Source of the DNA: Sorangiineae bacterium NIC37A_2 | Lineage (GTDB): Bacteria > Myxococcota_A > Polyangia > Polyangiales > Polyangiaceae | NCBI GenBank assembly: GCA_002085155.1 | Contig: NASX01000035.1 | Coordinates: 5-49,758 of the forward strand | DNA: 49,754 bases | Direction of reading: 5' to 3' | In this document: positions 8,561 through 16,200 of the stretch, one piece after another | Position numbering within the stretch: position 1 is the stretch's first letter | Layout of the letters: each line of letters begins with the position of its first letter | Program-made: the position numbers and the translations under genes | The notes under the pieces: model-generated | Databases searched by the model: none | The model's input: the letters and a program-made list of their open reading frames with translations, nothing else | Told to the model about the DNA's origin: nothing

Positions 8561-9663
8561 TGCGGAATGAAAATCGCCTCCATGTTGGTGCTGAGAATTC
8601 GGGCATTCGGCGAGCTCACTGCGCCCTTCTTCGCTCGGAAGTAATATGTATAGGTTCCCGCGCTGGTGACTTCGAAGGTTCGACCGGCGCTAAAAGGCAC
8701 CGCGAAGAATCCCGTTCCGCTCGCAGGCGGGAAGCGAACCATCGTGGCACCGCTGTGGCTCTGGGAGACTGCCGCCTGCTCGGTCTGATAAATTCCGCCG
8801 ACCCAAAAGATGTGGTTCGTGGCGTCGAACTGTCCCTCCGCGGTGCCGTTGAAGAAGACCATCACTCGCCCGCTCGACGGGACCGTGATCGTCACCTGCC
8901 GAACGGTCTGAGCGTTTTCGCTTGTGATGTCGACAAGAGAGCCTTCCGCTTGCGTCGCTCGCGTGTGGAGAGGACCTGGTTCCCCTTGGGGCCCCGCGGG
9001 GCCGGTATCCCCCTTCGGTCCAGCCGGCCCCGTCGGACCCATCGGCCCCGCGGGTCCCGTGTCTCCTTTCGGTCCAGCCGGCCCCGCGGGTCCCGTGTCT
9101 CCCTTCGGTCCACCCGGCCCCGTCGGACCCATCGGCCCTGCGGGTCCCGTGTCTCCTTTGGGTCCCGTGGGGCCCAAAGGCCCCGGTTCGCCCACGCTGA
9201 GAGGCCCGACCCAGCGTCCTTCCTCGTCGATGACCTTTTGGCCCGCGATGGTGATCGAGCGCGGCGTGATCGCGCCGACCGCGTTTTCAGCGGTGAGCGC
9301 GTAGGGAACCGAGCCGATCGGATAGCGCGGCTTCAGGGTCTCTCCGTCGATCGTCACTTCGAGAAACAACTCACGGCCCGTGAACACGTCAGGGAGAGCT
9401 TCGGCGCTCCCCAGCATGTGCGAATAGAAACCGTCCTCGAGCGTGATGTCGACCGCTTCCTGCCAAAGGGGCTCGCCGCCCATCGCGCGATCGAAGAGCG
9501 CAAAGACGAACGGAACCTTTTCATTGTCGATCGGCTCGCCGCTCTCCGCATCGAACAGGCGCCCCTGTTGCACGAGATAGTTCGGCACCCCGCCGGCCCC
9601 AGGCCGAGCCAGGCACAATGCTAGACACGAAGCGAGCGTCGCCGCCTTGACCCTAGGAATCAT
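8557..9663 (-). CDS. Secreted collagen-like protein with C-terminal beta domain
   Basis: The protein is 368 aa with an N-terminal signal peptide (hydrophobic run about 6-20). A domain of about 130 residues reads like the myxobacterial stalk-base family: [17 protein letters not shown], then [14 protein letters not shown]. About 75 residues of Gly-X-Y triplets follow ([17 protein letters not shown] type), rich in Lys-Gly-Asp, which can stabilise triple helices. The C-terminal part of about 120 residues is predicted all-beta ([17 protein letters not shown], then [10 protein letters not shown]), resembling C1q/TNF-like or tail-fibre heads, though no firm family is claimed. The ATG at 9663 was chosen because it starts the signal peptide directly. 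The protein is probably an extracellular trimer. Confidence 0.82.
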   Translation of the reverse strand: MIPRVKAATLASCLALCLARPGAGGVPNYLVQQGRLFDAESGEPIDNEKVPFVFALFDRAMGGEPLWQEAVDITLEDGFYSHMLGSAEALPDVFTGRELFLEVTIDGETLKPRYPIGSVPYALTAENAVGAITPRSITIAGQKVIDEEGRWVGPLSVGEPGPLGPTGPKGDTGPAGPMGPTGPGGPKGDTGPAGPAGPKGDTGPAGPMGPTGPAGPKGDTGPAGPQGEPGPLHTRATQAEGSLVDITSENAQTVRQVTITVPSSGRVMVFFNGTAEGQFDATNHIFWVGGIYQTEQAAVSQSHSGATMVRFPPASGTGFFAVPFSAGRTFEVTSAGTYTYYFRAKKGAVSSPNARILSTNMEAIFIPQ

Positions 9664-9701
9664 TTTACCCCGCACAGCACAAAACCCGGCCCCCAGATTG
9701 G

Positions 9702-11231
9702 TCACAAGTCGACCTTTTTGGCAATGCCCTTTCGCGCCCCGCGAGCGCTCCGATCGACGCCCGCCTCATGGCAGGACGAGGAGCCTCGGGACTTCGGTAA
9801 GGAGAGGCGCAACACTCGAAAAGCCGCTTCGATTTCCGCCTCGTTGAGCCGGGCATAGCCAAAGCGCGCGTGGTGATCGCCGCCGGCTCGATCGAAGAAG
9901 AACTGGGACCCTACCTGAAAGATCACCTTCCGCTCCCGCGCCCTGAGGGCCCACCTCTGGACATCGACGCGAGGAGCCACCCGCGCCCAAACGGCGAGTC
10001 CTCCCCGCGCCGGCTCATATTCAACAACGTCCCCGAGCTCCCGCTCGAGACATTCGAAGAAGACCTTCCGCCGCGCCGTGTACGCTCGAAACATGCGGCG
10101 CACATGGGCTCCGAACTCTCCCTCCTCCATGAGAGAAGACAGAGCTACCTCGAGGGCCGCATCCCCCTGTCGATCGACCACCGCGCGCAGCGCGGTCATC
10201 CGCTCAATCAGCTCCCTTGGGCCGTGCGCGTAGCCCACGCGGAGGCCCGGGGCGAACACCTTTGAGAGAGTTCCGACGTGGAGCACCACCCCGTGCTCGT
10301 CTTTCTGGGCGAGCGGAAACACGGGATTCCCCTCAAAATGGAACTCGTGATCGTAGTCGTCCTCGACGATCACGAAGCGCTCCCTCGCGGCGAGCTCGAG
10401 CAGCTCGAGTCGTCTCGGGCCGCTCAACGTCACGGTCGTCGGATATTGATGATGAGGAGTCGTATAGACGGCCGCGAGCTTGCGCCTCTTCGCGAGACGC
10501 GCGAGCGCGCTCACCACGAGTCCCCCCTTATCGATGGGGATCGGAACAAGCTCCGCGCCCGCGACCCGAAACGCATCCCAAGCCGCCGGGTAACCGGCCT
10601 GTTCGACGGCGATGACGCCCCTCTTTCCGATCAGAGCGCGCGCCGCCAGAAAGAGCGCCTGTTGACTGCCGCGTGTGACGAGGAGACGACTCTCGTGCGC
10701 GGCGACGCCTCGCTGGTTTCTGAGGTGTGCGGCGAGCTCTTTCCTCAGGCGAATGTGGCCCTGAGCGTCACCATAGTCGAACAGCTCATGCGCGCTGCGT
10801 AGCGCGGCTCGGTACGCTCGATGGAGCTCCGCGGCCGGAAACTGCCGAAGGTCCGGGAGCCCTCCGAGCAAAGGCAACTCTTCCGGGTGCACCCGCCCGA
10901 CCGGTCCAAGCGCGAGCGGCGGCAATTCGATCGCCAAAGGCGCGACACAACTCGGCCCGGGGCTCGCTTCACTCGCCGGAATTTTCCGACTCACAAACGT
11001 CCCACGCGCCTTCACGGTCTCGAGATACCCTTGGGCGATGAGCTCCCTGTAAGCGGCGAGCACCGTGTTCCGATGGACGCCGAGGGAGCGGCTGAGCTCA
11101 CGACTCGACGGCAGCTCGGCGCCGGGCGCGAGGGCACCGCGCTGAATCTCGCGGACAATGCTGCCCACGAGCCGCTTCGTGAGGGGGAGAGCAGCGGGGC
11201 CGCTGAGGTCGAGGGCGAGCTGGGGGGACAT
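9702..11231 (-). CDS. MocR/PdxR-type regulator (GntR helix-turn-helix plus aminotransferase domain)
   Basis: The 509-aa protein has an N-terminal winged helix of the GntR type (about 15-82: [18 protein letters not shown]). It is followed by a fold-type I aminotransferase domain (about 120-480). The PLP-binding lysine is Lys324 in [12 protein letters not shown], and EDDYDHEF carries the Asp that contacts the pyridine nitrogen. MocR proteins sense PLP or amines and usually control the neighbouring divergent gene. Here that neighbour is a PPOX-like protein. The ATG at 11231 has no Shine-Dalgarno and is directly flanked by one arm of an inverted repeat, so the gene is probably autoregulated. PdxR itself activates PLP synthase genes. 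Because the target here differs, the symbol is not assigned. Confidence 0.93.
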   Translation of the reverse strand: MSPQLALDLSGPAALPLTKRLVGSIVREIQRGALAPGAELPSSRELSRSLGVHRNTVLAAYRELIAQGYLETVKARGTFVSRKIPASEASPGPSCVAPLAIELPPLALGPVGRVHPEELPLLGGLPDLRQFPAAELHRAYRAALRSAHELFDYGDAQGHIRLRKELAAHLRNQRGVAAHESRLLVTRGSQQALFLAARALIGKRGVIAVEQAGYPAAWDAFRVAGAELVPIPIDKGGLVVSALARLAKRRKLAAVYTTPHHQYPTTVTLSGPRRLELLELAARERFVIVEDDYDHEFHFEGNPVFPLAQKDEHGVVLHVGTLSKVFAPGLRVGYAHGPRELIERMTALRAVVDRQGDAALEVALSSLMEEGEFGAHVRRMFRAYTARRKVFFECLERELGDVVEYEPARGGLAVWARVAPRVDVQRWALRARERKVIFQVGSQFFFDRAGGDHHARFGYARLNEAEIEAAFRVLRLSLPKSRGSSSCHEAGVDRSARGARKGIAKKVDL

Positions 11232-11276
11232 CTGGTCTATCCCGTTTCTCGAATCTGGTACTTTTCTATAGACCAG
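11232..11276. promoter_or_regulatory. Probable operator and divergent promoter for the MocR regulator
   Basis: CTGGTCTAT at 11232-11240 and ATAGACCAG at 11268-11276 form a perfect 9-bp inverted repeat with a 27-bp spacer. A third half-site, CTGGTA, is at 11255-11260 in direct orientation with the first. MocR proteins bind pairs of such half-sites in the intergenic region of divergent gene pairs. The right arm contains TCTATAGA, which could serve as a -10 element in either direction, so binding there would compete with RNA polymerase. Confidence 0.7.
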
Positions 11277-11308
11277 TTTGGCATCAAATCTTGCCCCGGA
11301 CGGCTGCT

Positions 11309-12349
11309 ATGCGAAAAAAGCTGAGAAAAACCGACGAAGCTCGGGCTTACGCGCTCCTCGAGCGCCTCGACGTGGCCTACCTGGCCGCCCAGGATCCTTC
11401 CGGCGGGATGGTGGTCCGCGCCCTGCACCCGGTGATCCAAGGGGACTGGGTGCTTTTCCACGGCGCCCACGCGGGTGAGAAGTCTTCCTGCCGCGGCCCG
11501 GCCATCCTGACGGGGCACCGGACCATCGCCGAGATCCCGAGCTACTTCGTCGACCCCGAGCTCGCCTGTCCCGCCACGACTTATTATGAGTCTGTGGAGG
11601 CCCGGGGGCAGCTCGAAGACATCGAAGATGTCGCGCTCAAAGACGCGATGCTCGAAGCGCTCATGAGAAAGTACCAGCCAGAAGCTGGCTACCTTCCGAT
11701 CGACTCCCGCACCAAGCTGTACGCGAAACAGGTCCGCGCCACGCGCATCTTCGGCTTCCGCATCGAAAAGATCACCGGCAAGTTGAGCGCCGGCCAAGAC
11801 CGCCCTGCTGAGAGGGTCGAGAAGGTCATTCGGGGCCTCTTTCGCCGCGGCGCGCCGGGCGATCTCCAAGCGATCGAAGAAGTCCTCTCTTGGTCGCCGG
11901 CCGCGCGGCCTGACTTTTTGCGGCATTCCTTCGGAGAGTTCTGCGTCGCCTGTACGCCCGAGCTCGCCGCAGCCCACGCGCGCCTCCTCGAGGGCGCCTA
12001 CTGGCGGAAGAGCTCGACTCCCGACGAGATCGCGCGCGCAGCGCTCGCATCAAGCGCCTGGGTCGGGCTCATGAGCGCCGAAGGAGATCTGCTCGGCGCT
12101 GCGCGCGCAACTACGGACAAGGTTTGGGCCGGGATGGTCTCAGACGTTATCGTCCACCCGAACTACCGGGGAAAGGGCATCGGCACCGCTCTCATGCAAT
12201 TGCTCCTCGAGCATCCCGCGGTGCGCGAGGTGAAGCGGCTTCGGCTCGGCACCGCGGACCAAACCGCATTCTACCGCCGCTTCGGCTTCAAAGCTCCCGC
12301 CGAAACGCCGCTCCCGTTTCCGTCCACGGAGATGGTCCTTGCGCGATAG
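11309..12349 (+). CDS. Bifunctional PPOX-family (FMN-binding) / GNAT acetyltransferase protein
   Basis: The 346-aa protein has two parts. Residues about 1-185 resemble the split-barrel pyridoxamine-5'-phosphate-oxidase/NimA-like family: an early LLERLDVAYLAAQD strand, VVRALHPVIQGDWVLFHGA, and a late YAKQVRATRIFGFRIEKITGK strand. Residues about 200-346 are a GNAT domain with a VSDVIVHPNYRGKGIGTALM acetyl-CoA loop and a YRRFGF end. Fusions of these two families are known. The ATG at 11309 replaces an upstream TTG at 11291, because the protein family begins near this Met. The gene is divergent from the MocR regulator, which probably controls it. Flavin binding and the acetyl acceptor are inferred only; a role in PLP or amine handling or detoxification is possible. 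Confidence 0.88.
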   Translation: MRKKLRKTDEARAYALLERLDVAYLAAQDPSGGMVVRALHPVIQGDWVLFHGAHAGEKSSCRGPAILTGHRTIAEIPSYFVDPELACPATTYYESVEARGQLEDIEDVALKDAMLEALMRKYQPEAGYLPIDSRTKLYAKQVRATRIFGFRIEKITGKLSAGQDRPAERVEKVIRGLFRRGAPGDLQAIEEVLSWSPAARPDFLRHSFGEFCVACTPELAAAHARLLEGAYWRKSSTPDEIARAALASSAWVGLMSAEGDLLGAARATTDKVWAGMVSDVIVHPNYRGKGIGTALMQLLLEHPAVREVKRLRLGTADQTAFYRRFGFKAPAETPLPFPSTEMVLAR

Positions 12350-12357
12350 CTCGCTCA

Positions 12358-13029
12358 TCATTCCGAGGGCAACTCGAGCAGCTTCGAGCCGCCACCTTTC
12401 CAATCGGCACATTCGAGCAAAAGAGTTCCCTCGACCGGTTCGTCTGCGCCTTTTTCAGGGAACACGATGCGCCTCGCACAATTCGCTCGAAACGGCGTCG
12501 TGAGAAGTCGCAGGTAGTTTTCCTTCGCGCTCGAGAACTTGTCCCATTTCGTCTCAGCGGAGCAGGTCTCGCTGCGACACTCGACCTTCCCCACCTTGAA
12601 CCCGACTTCCTCGGCCACTCGCTCGATGTCCATCTGGAAGCTGGGAGTCGTCCCGCGCGCCCAGGCAGGATCAACTGGCTCTAGCCGGTGCGCCTCGAGC
12701 GCGTCCTCGTGCTCCGCGAGGTACTCTTCCGCCGTCTTCATGGGCTGTCCCTCTTCGGCACCCCCGGGCCCCTCGGGCCTCTCGCTGCTCTCGAGGTTGT
12801 CCACGCGCGACTCGAGCTCGCCTACCTTGGCCAAGAGCGCCAAGTCGCGCCCCGAACGAGCCGGTGCGCGCGCGGTGTTCTCCTCCGCTTCGTGGGCGGG
12901 AGCTTTCGCCGCCGCCACAGGCGGTGGAGCGCTCGTGCGCCCCGCAAGCGCGCTCGATACCACTCCACCGCCGATGGCAGCCACAAGGAGGGCGGCCGCC
13001 ATCAAGAAGGTCTGACTCGTTTTTCCCAT
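12358..13029 (-). CDS. Exported or membrane-anchored protein of unknown function
   Basis: The 223-aa protein has one N-terminal hydrophobic segment (about 9-28, an uncleaved anchor or signal peptide). An Ala/Pro-rich stretch follows, then a short helix with coiled-coil character (LLAKVGELESRVDNLE) and a folded C-terminal half with four cysteines (CRSETCSAE, then two more at about 183 and 206). The spacing suggests two disulphides in the periplasm. No known family was recognised. It is convergent with the PPOX-GNAT gene (8 bp between stops) and lies 17 bp downstream of another exported unknown protein, so the two may be co-transcribed. Confidence 0.7.
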   Translation of the reverse strand: MGKTSQTFLMAAALLVAAIGGGVVSSALAGRTSAPPPVAAAKAPAHEAEENTARAPARSGRDLALLAKVGELESRVDNLESSERPEGPGGAEEGQPMKTAEEYLAEHEDALEAHRLEPVDPAWARGTTPSFQMDIERVAEEVGFKVGKVECRSETCSAETKWDKFSSAKENYLRLLTTPFRANCARRIVFPEKGADEPVEGTLLLECADWKGGGSKLLELPSE

Positions 13030-13046
13030 GGCGTACCGCTTTGTCC

Positions 13047-13550
13047 TCAGCCTTGCGTGTAATAGCCCTTCAAACAGGACTTATTGCCTCCGGACGCTGG
13101 CGGAATGGTGACGTAGATCGCCCCAAAATCAGTCGCATTCCAGCCGGCCCAGGTCGGCGGATAGAGCGTGTCGATTCCGTTGACGGACGTATCAATGCCT
13201 CCACAAGCACCACCCGTCGCCGAGTAATAGCTCACGCAGCGGCTAGCGATGATGAAGCTCGGCGACTTGTCGTCAACGTGAACGTTCATGAACGCGATGC
13301 TCGTCTTCGGGTTCGCCTGGGTATCGATGACCGGGCAGGAGACGACGATCGAACCTCCCGTAGTCACGTTACACCCGTCGCTATAAGCGCCAGCCGATCC
13401 CAGCTCCTGATGACAAAAGGACGGGTGTTGCCTCGCCCAAAACGCCTCGGAAACGGCCGGATGGCCCAGGATCGCCCCAAAGGACGCCGCGCCCACCAAC
13501 ATGGCCACAGACCTCTTCATGCTCCCGGAAATACCTGGTTCTCGCTTCAT
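13047..13550 (-). CDS. Secreted protein of unknown function
   Basis: The 167-aa protein has an N-terminal signal peptide (hydrophobic run about 14-30, cleavage near SEA-FW). The mature part of about 130 residues is rich in Ser/Thr/Gly with six cysteines, and probably forms a disulphide-bonded beta domain. The ATG at 13550 is supported by a strong GAGGAGAAAG just upstream. A second Met 10 codons in would also leave a signal peptide. No family was recognised. It is the first gene of a probable two-gene transcript with the exported protein that follows. Confidence 0.72.
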   Translation of the reverse strand: MKREPGISGSMKRSVAMLVGAASFGAILGHPAVSEAFWARQHPSFCHQELGSAGAYSDGCNVTTGGSIVVSCPVIDTQANPKTSIAFMNVHVDDKSPSFIIASRCVSYYSATGGACGGIDTSVNGIDTLYPPTWAGWNATDFGAIYVTIPPASGGNKSCLKGYYTQG

Positions 13551-13953
13551 ACTTTCTCCTCACGTAACAGTTTCAAAAGTGGGAAAACCGTAGACGCTCG
13601 CCCCTTGTCCGCGCAGGAGCATATCCAAGAGTCGAGTGTCTTCACTCGTCCTTCCCCAGGCAGACATTCATCACAGCGCACCGACTTTCGCAATCCCGAA
13701 TCGTCTGCTCGTCGCGCTCTCACATCACAATTGTCCCACATTTGTCGGGTGACTGGTCAGCCAACGCGGATCCCCCTTGGGTCGACCGGTCAGTCGAGGC
13801 GCCGGGCAGGATCTCCGCGACGTCGTGAAAGCGGTGAAAACTCCACCCGTGCGCCGTGGGCCCTCTGCGGCGAACTGCGCGGAGCCGGGCTCGGAAGGCC
13901 AAAGATCGCCCGCCGCTTGCTCCCTGGCCCTCCCTCCGGCACTTTTCTTCGTC
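13551..13953. other. 403-bp divergent gap without a supported gene
   Basis: This gap lies between a minus-strand secreted-protein gene and the plus-strand HIT gene, so it should hold promoters in both directions. A small hairpin, CGAGTG-TCTT-CACTCG, is at 13633-13648. Open frames here lack a ribosome binding site and any family resemblance. No tRNA or known riboswitch was seen. Confidence 0.4.
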
Positions 13954-14376
13954 ATGGCCGAGACCATCTTCTCCAAGATCATCCGCGGCGAGATCCCGAG
14001 TCATAAAGTGTACGAGGACGACCACGTCCTTGCTTTCTTGGACATTGGGCCGCTCAGCCGAGGCCACACGCTCGTCATTCCGAAGCAAGCAGTGAAGACG
14101 GTCGGAGAGCTCTCCGACGAGTCGGCCGCCGCCATCGGACGCGTCTTGCCGCGCCTGTGCCGCGCGGTGCAGAAGGTCACCGGTTGCGAGGACTACAACA
14201 TCCTGCAAAACAACGGGGCTCCCGCGCATCAAGCGGTCTTCCACGTCCACTTCCACATCATCCCCAAGCCAAACGCAGAAGAAGGCCTCGGCATCGTCTG
14301 GAAGCCGGGCAAACTCGAAAACGGAGCCGAACTCGCTCGCGAGATCCAAGAGGCCCTCGAGAGCGAGTCACGCTGA
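13954..14376 (+). CDS. HIT-family hydrolase (HinT-like)
   Basis: The 140-aa protein is a histidine-triad purine nucleoside phosphoramidase-like hydrolase. The active-site triad HVHFHII is at residues 97-103, with a nucleotide-binding Asn in YNILQNNG (81-88). The N-terminus has the family's IFSKIIRGEIP (5-15). HinT proteins cleave aminoacyl-AMP and nucleoside 5'-phosphoramidates in the cytoplasm. The open frame extends upstream to 13777, but MAETIFSKI at 13954 is the family's normal start. Its stop overlaps the start of rnhA by one base (TGATG), so the two are translationally coupled. The exact substrate is not known. Confidence 0.94.
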   Translation: MAETIFSKIIRGEIPSHKVYEDDHVLAFLDIGPLSRGHTLVIPKQAVKTVGELSDESAAAIGRVLPRLCRAVQKVTGCEDYNILQNNGAPAHQAVFHVHFHIIPKPNAEEGLGIVWKPGKLENGAELAREIQEALESESR

Positions 14377-14819
14377 TGATCACCATTTATACCGACGGGG
14401 CCTGCAGCGGAAACCCGGGACCCGGCGGCTGGGCTTGGGCGATTGAAAATGGGCCGTTTGCGAGCGGTGCTGATCCGAACACCACGAACCAGCGCATGGA
14501 GCTCACGGCAGTGCTCGAAGCCGTCAAGGCGAACCCGGGCCCGATCGAGATCGTGAGCGATAGCACGTACGTCGTGAACTGTTTTCGCGACAAGTGGTAC
14601 GAGGGGTGGCTCAAGCGCTCCTGGACCAATTCGAAGCGCGAAGCTGTGGCGAACCGCGATCTCTGGGAGCCCTTGATCCGGCTCGTGCTCGCCCGCAAAG
14701 ACGTCAAATTTCGCTGGGTCAAAGGCCACAGCGGGCACCGCATGAACGACCTCGTCGACCAGCTCGCGGTGGAGGCAGTGCGGAATCAAGCAGGCCGGAG
14801 CGGCTCGCTCCACCCTTGA
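14376..14819 (+). CDS. rnhA: Ribonuclease HI
   Basis: RNase HI cuts the RNA strand of RNA-DNA hybrids (R-loops, Okazaki primers). The 147-aa protein has all four acidic catalytic residues: Asp7 (YTDGACSGNPG), Glu42 (RMELTAV), Asp62 (VSDSTYV) and Asp128 (LVDQLA). It also has the active-site His118 (KGHSGH) and a basic handle region (KWYEGWLKRSWTNSKREA). Length matches the E. coli enzyme. The ATG at 14376 overlaps the HIT gene stop by one base. It is followed 36 bp later by aroA. Confidence 0.97.
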   Translation: MITIYTDGACSGNPGPGGWAWAIENGPFASGADPNTTNQRMELTAVLEAVKANPGPIEIVSDSTYVVNCFRDKWYEGWLKRSWTNSKREAVANRDLWEPLIRLVLARKDVKFRWVKGHSGHRMNDLVDQLAVEAVRNQAGRSGSLHP

Positions 14820-14855
14820 GTTTCTGCGGCGAATTCGTGCTAGGCCCGCCCGGTC

Positions 14856-16163
14856 ATGTCGTTCCCCCAGGGTCCCCTCGCCATCCGCCCGCTCGAGCTC
14901 CCCGCGAACCCTAAGCCTTACATTTGGGCCATTCCGGGCTCGAAGAGCATCACGAACCGCGCTCTGGTCCTCGCGGCCCTCGCCGAGGGAACCACGATCC
15001 TGCGCGGCGTGCTCCACAGCGATGACACGAGGCACTGCAGAAACGCGCTCAGCGACCTCGGGATCGCCATCGAGACCATCGACGAGACGACCTTGCGCGT
15101 CGAAGGCGGCGTCTCCAGACTCCGCGCCCCCGAGAAAGAACTCTTCATCGGCAACAGCGGGACGACGGTCCGCTTTCTGACGGCGCTCGCCGCGCTGGTT
15201 CCTGGCAAGGTCACCCTGGTCGGAGACGAACACATGGCCAAGCGGCCGATCTCCGATCTCGTCGAGGGCCTCAAGCAGCTCGGCGTCAAAGTCGACTGTC
15301 CGAGCGGCTGCCCGCCCATCACCATCTACGGCGGAGAGCTCTCCGGCGGACGGGTCAAAATGCGCGGCGACAAGTCGAGCCAATACTTCTCGGCTTTGCT
15401 GATGGCGGGTCCCGCCGCCAAAGGGCGCATTGAGCTCGACGTGGTCGGCAGCCTCGTCAGTCGGCCCTACGTCGAGATCACCTTGGACATGATGCGCCGC
15501 TTCGGGGCCGTCGCCGACTCAACAGACACCGGATTCGTGACCGACCCAGGCGGCTACCTCGGCATCGACTACCACATCGAGCCGGACGCCTCTTCCGCGA
15601 GTTATGCGCTCGCGGCGGCCGCCGCAACGGGCCTCGACATCACGGTCCCGGGCATCGGGCTGAGCGCTCTCCAAGGGGACGCGGCCTTCGCGGACGTCCT
15701 CGAACGCGCGGGAGCCACCGTGGAGCGCCGTGAACACGACACTCGCGTCATTGGTGGCGGCACTTTGCGCGGCCATACCGAAGACATGCATCACATCTCC
15801 GACACGGTGATGACCCTGGCCGCGATCGCGCCGACCTTCGAGGGCAAGACCCGCATCGAAAACGTCGCGAACATCCGCATCAAAGAGACCGACCGCTTGC
15901 TCGCGACGGTCAACGAGCTGCGCCGCCTCGGCCAAAAGGTCGAACACGGCGACGATTGGCTCGAGATCACGCCAGCGCCGATCACGCCCGCCGTCGTCCG
16001 CTCCTATTCGGATCACCGGATGGCCATGAGCTTCGCCATTCTTGGACTCGTGCGCCCCGGCATCTCGATCGAAGATCCCGCCTGCGTCGCCAAGACCTAT
16101 CCAACCTTCTGGGACGACCTCAAAAAGCTCTACGCCCACGTCGGACAAGATCCAGGGTACTGA
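14856..16163 (+). CDS. aroA: 3-phosphoshikimate 1-carboxyvinyltransferase (EPSP synthase)
   Basis: AroA joins phosphoenolpyruvate to shikimate-3-phosphate, the sixth step of the shikimate pathway to aromatic amino acids. The 435-aa protein has the PEP/S3P-binding PGSKSITNRA (28-36), the GNSGTTVRF loop (about 99-107), MRGDKSSQY, RIKETDRL, SYSDHRMAM and the C-terminal KTYPTFWDD. The loop at 99 reads GNSGTT where E. coli has GNAGTA; substitutions here affect glyphosate sensitivity in some enzymes, so sensitivity cannot be assumed. It has the usual length and lies in a short cluster with HIT and rnhA genes. The TonB-receptor gene begins 37 bp downstream. Confidence 0.97.
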   Translation: MSFPQGPLAIRPLELPANPKPYIWAIPGSKSITNRALVLAALAEGTTILRGVLHSDDTRHCRNALSDLGIAIETIDETTLRVEGGVSRLRAPEKELFIGNSGTTVRFLTALAALVPGKVTLVGDEHMAKRPISDLVEGLKQLGVKVDCPSGCPPITIYGGELSGGRVKMRGDKSSQYFSALLMAGPAAKGRIELDVVGSLVSRPYVEITLDMMRRFGAVADSTDTGFVTDPGGYLGIDYHIEPDASSASYALAAAAATGLDITVPGIGLSALQGDAAFADVLERAGATVERREHDTRVIGGGTLRGHTEDMHHISDTVMTLAAIAPTFEGKTRIENVANIRIKETDRLLATVNELRRLGQKVEHGDDWLEITPAPITPAVVRSYSDHRMAMSFAILGLVRPGISIEDPACVAKTYPTFWDDLKKLYAHVGQDPGY

Positions 16164-16200
16164 GTTTGAACACTCCGGGCCCGACGGGGCACCGACGAGT

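Noticed and set aside
8924-9304. Plus-strand Gly-Pro-rich frame
   Set aside because: It is antisense to the triple-helix region of the collagen-like gene at 8557-9663.
10278-10802. Plus-strand frame of about 174 codons
   Set aside because: It lies wholly opposite the MocR-type regulator, lacks a ribosome binding site, and its Arg/Glu-rich translation matches no family.
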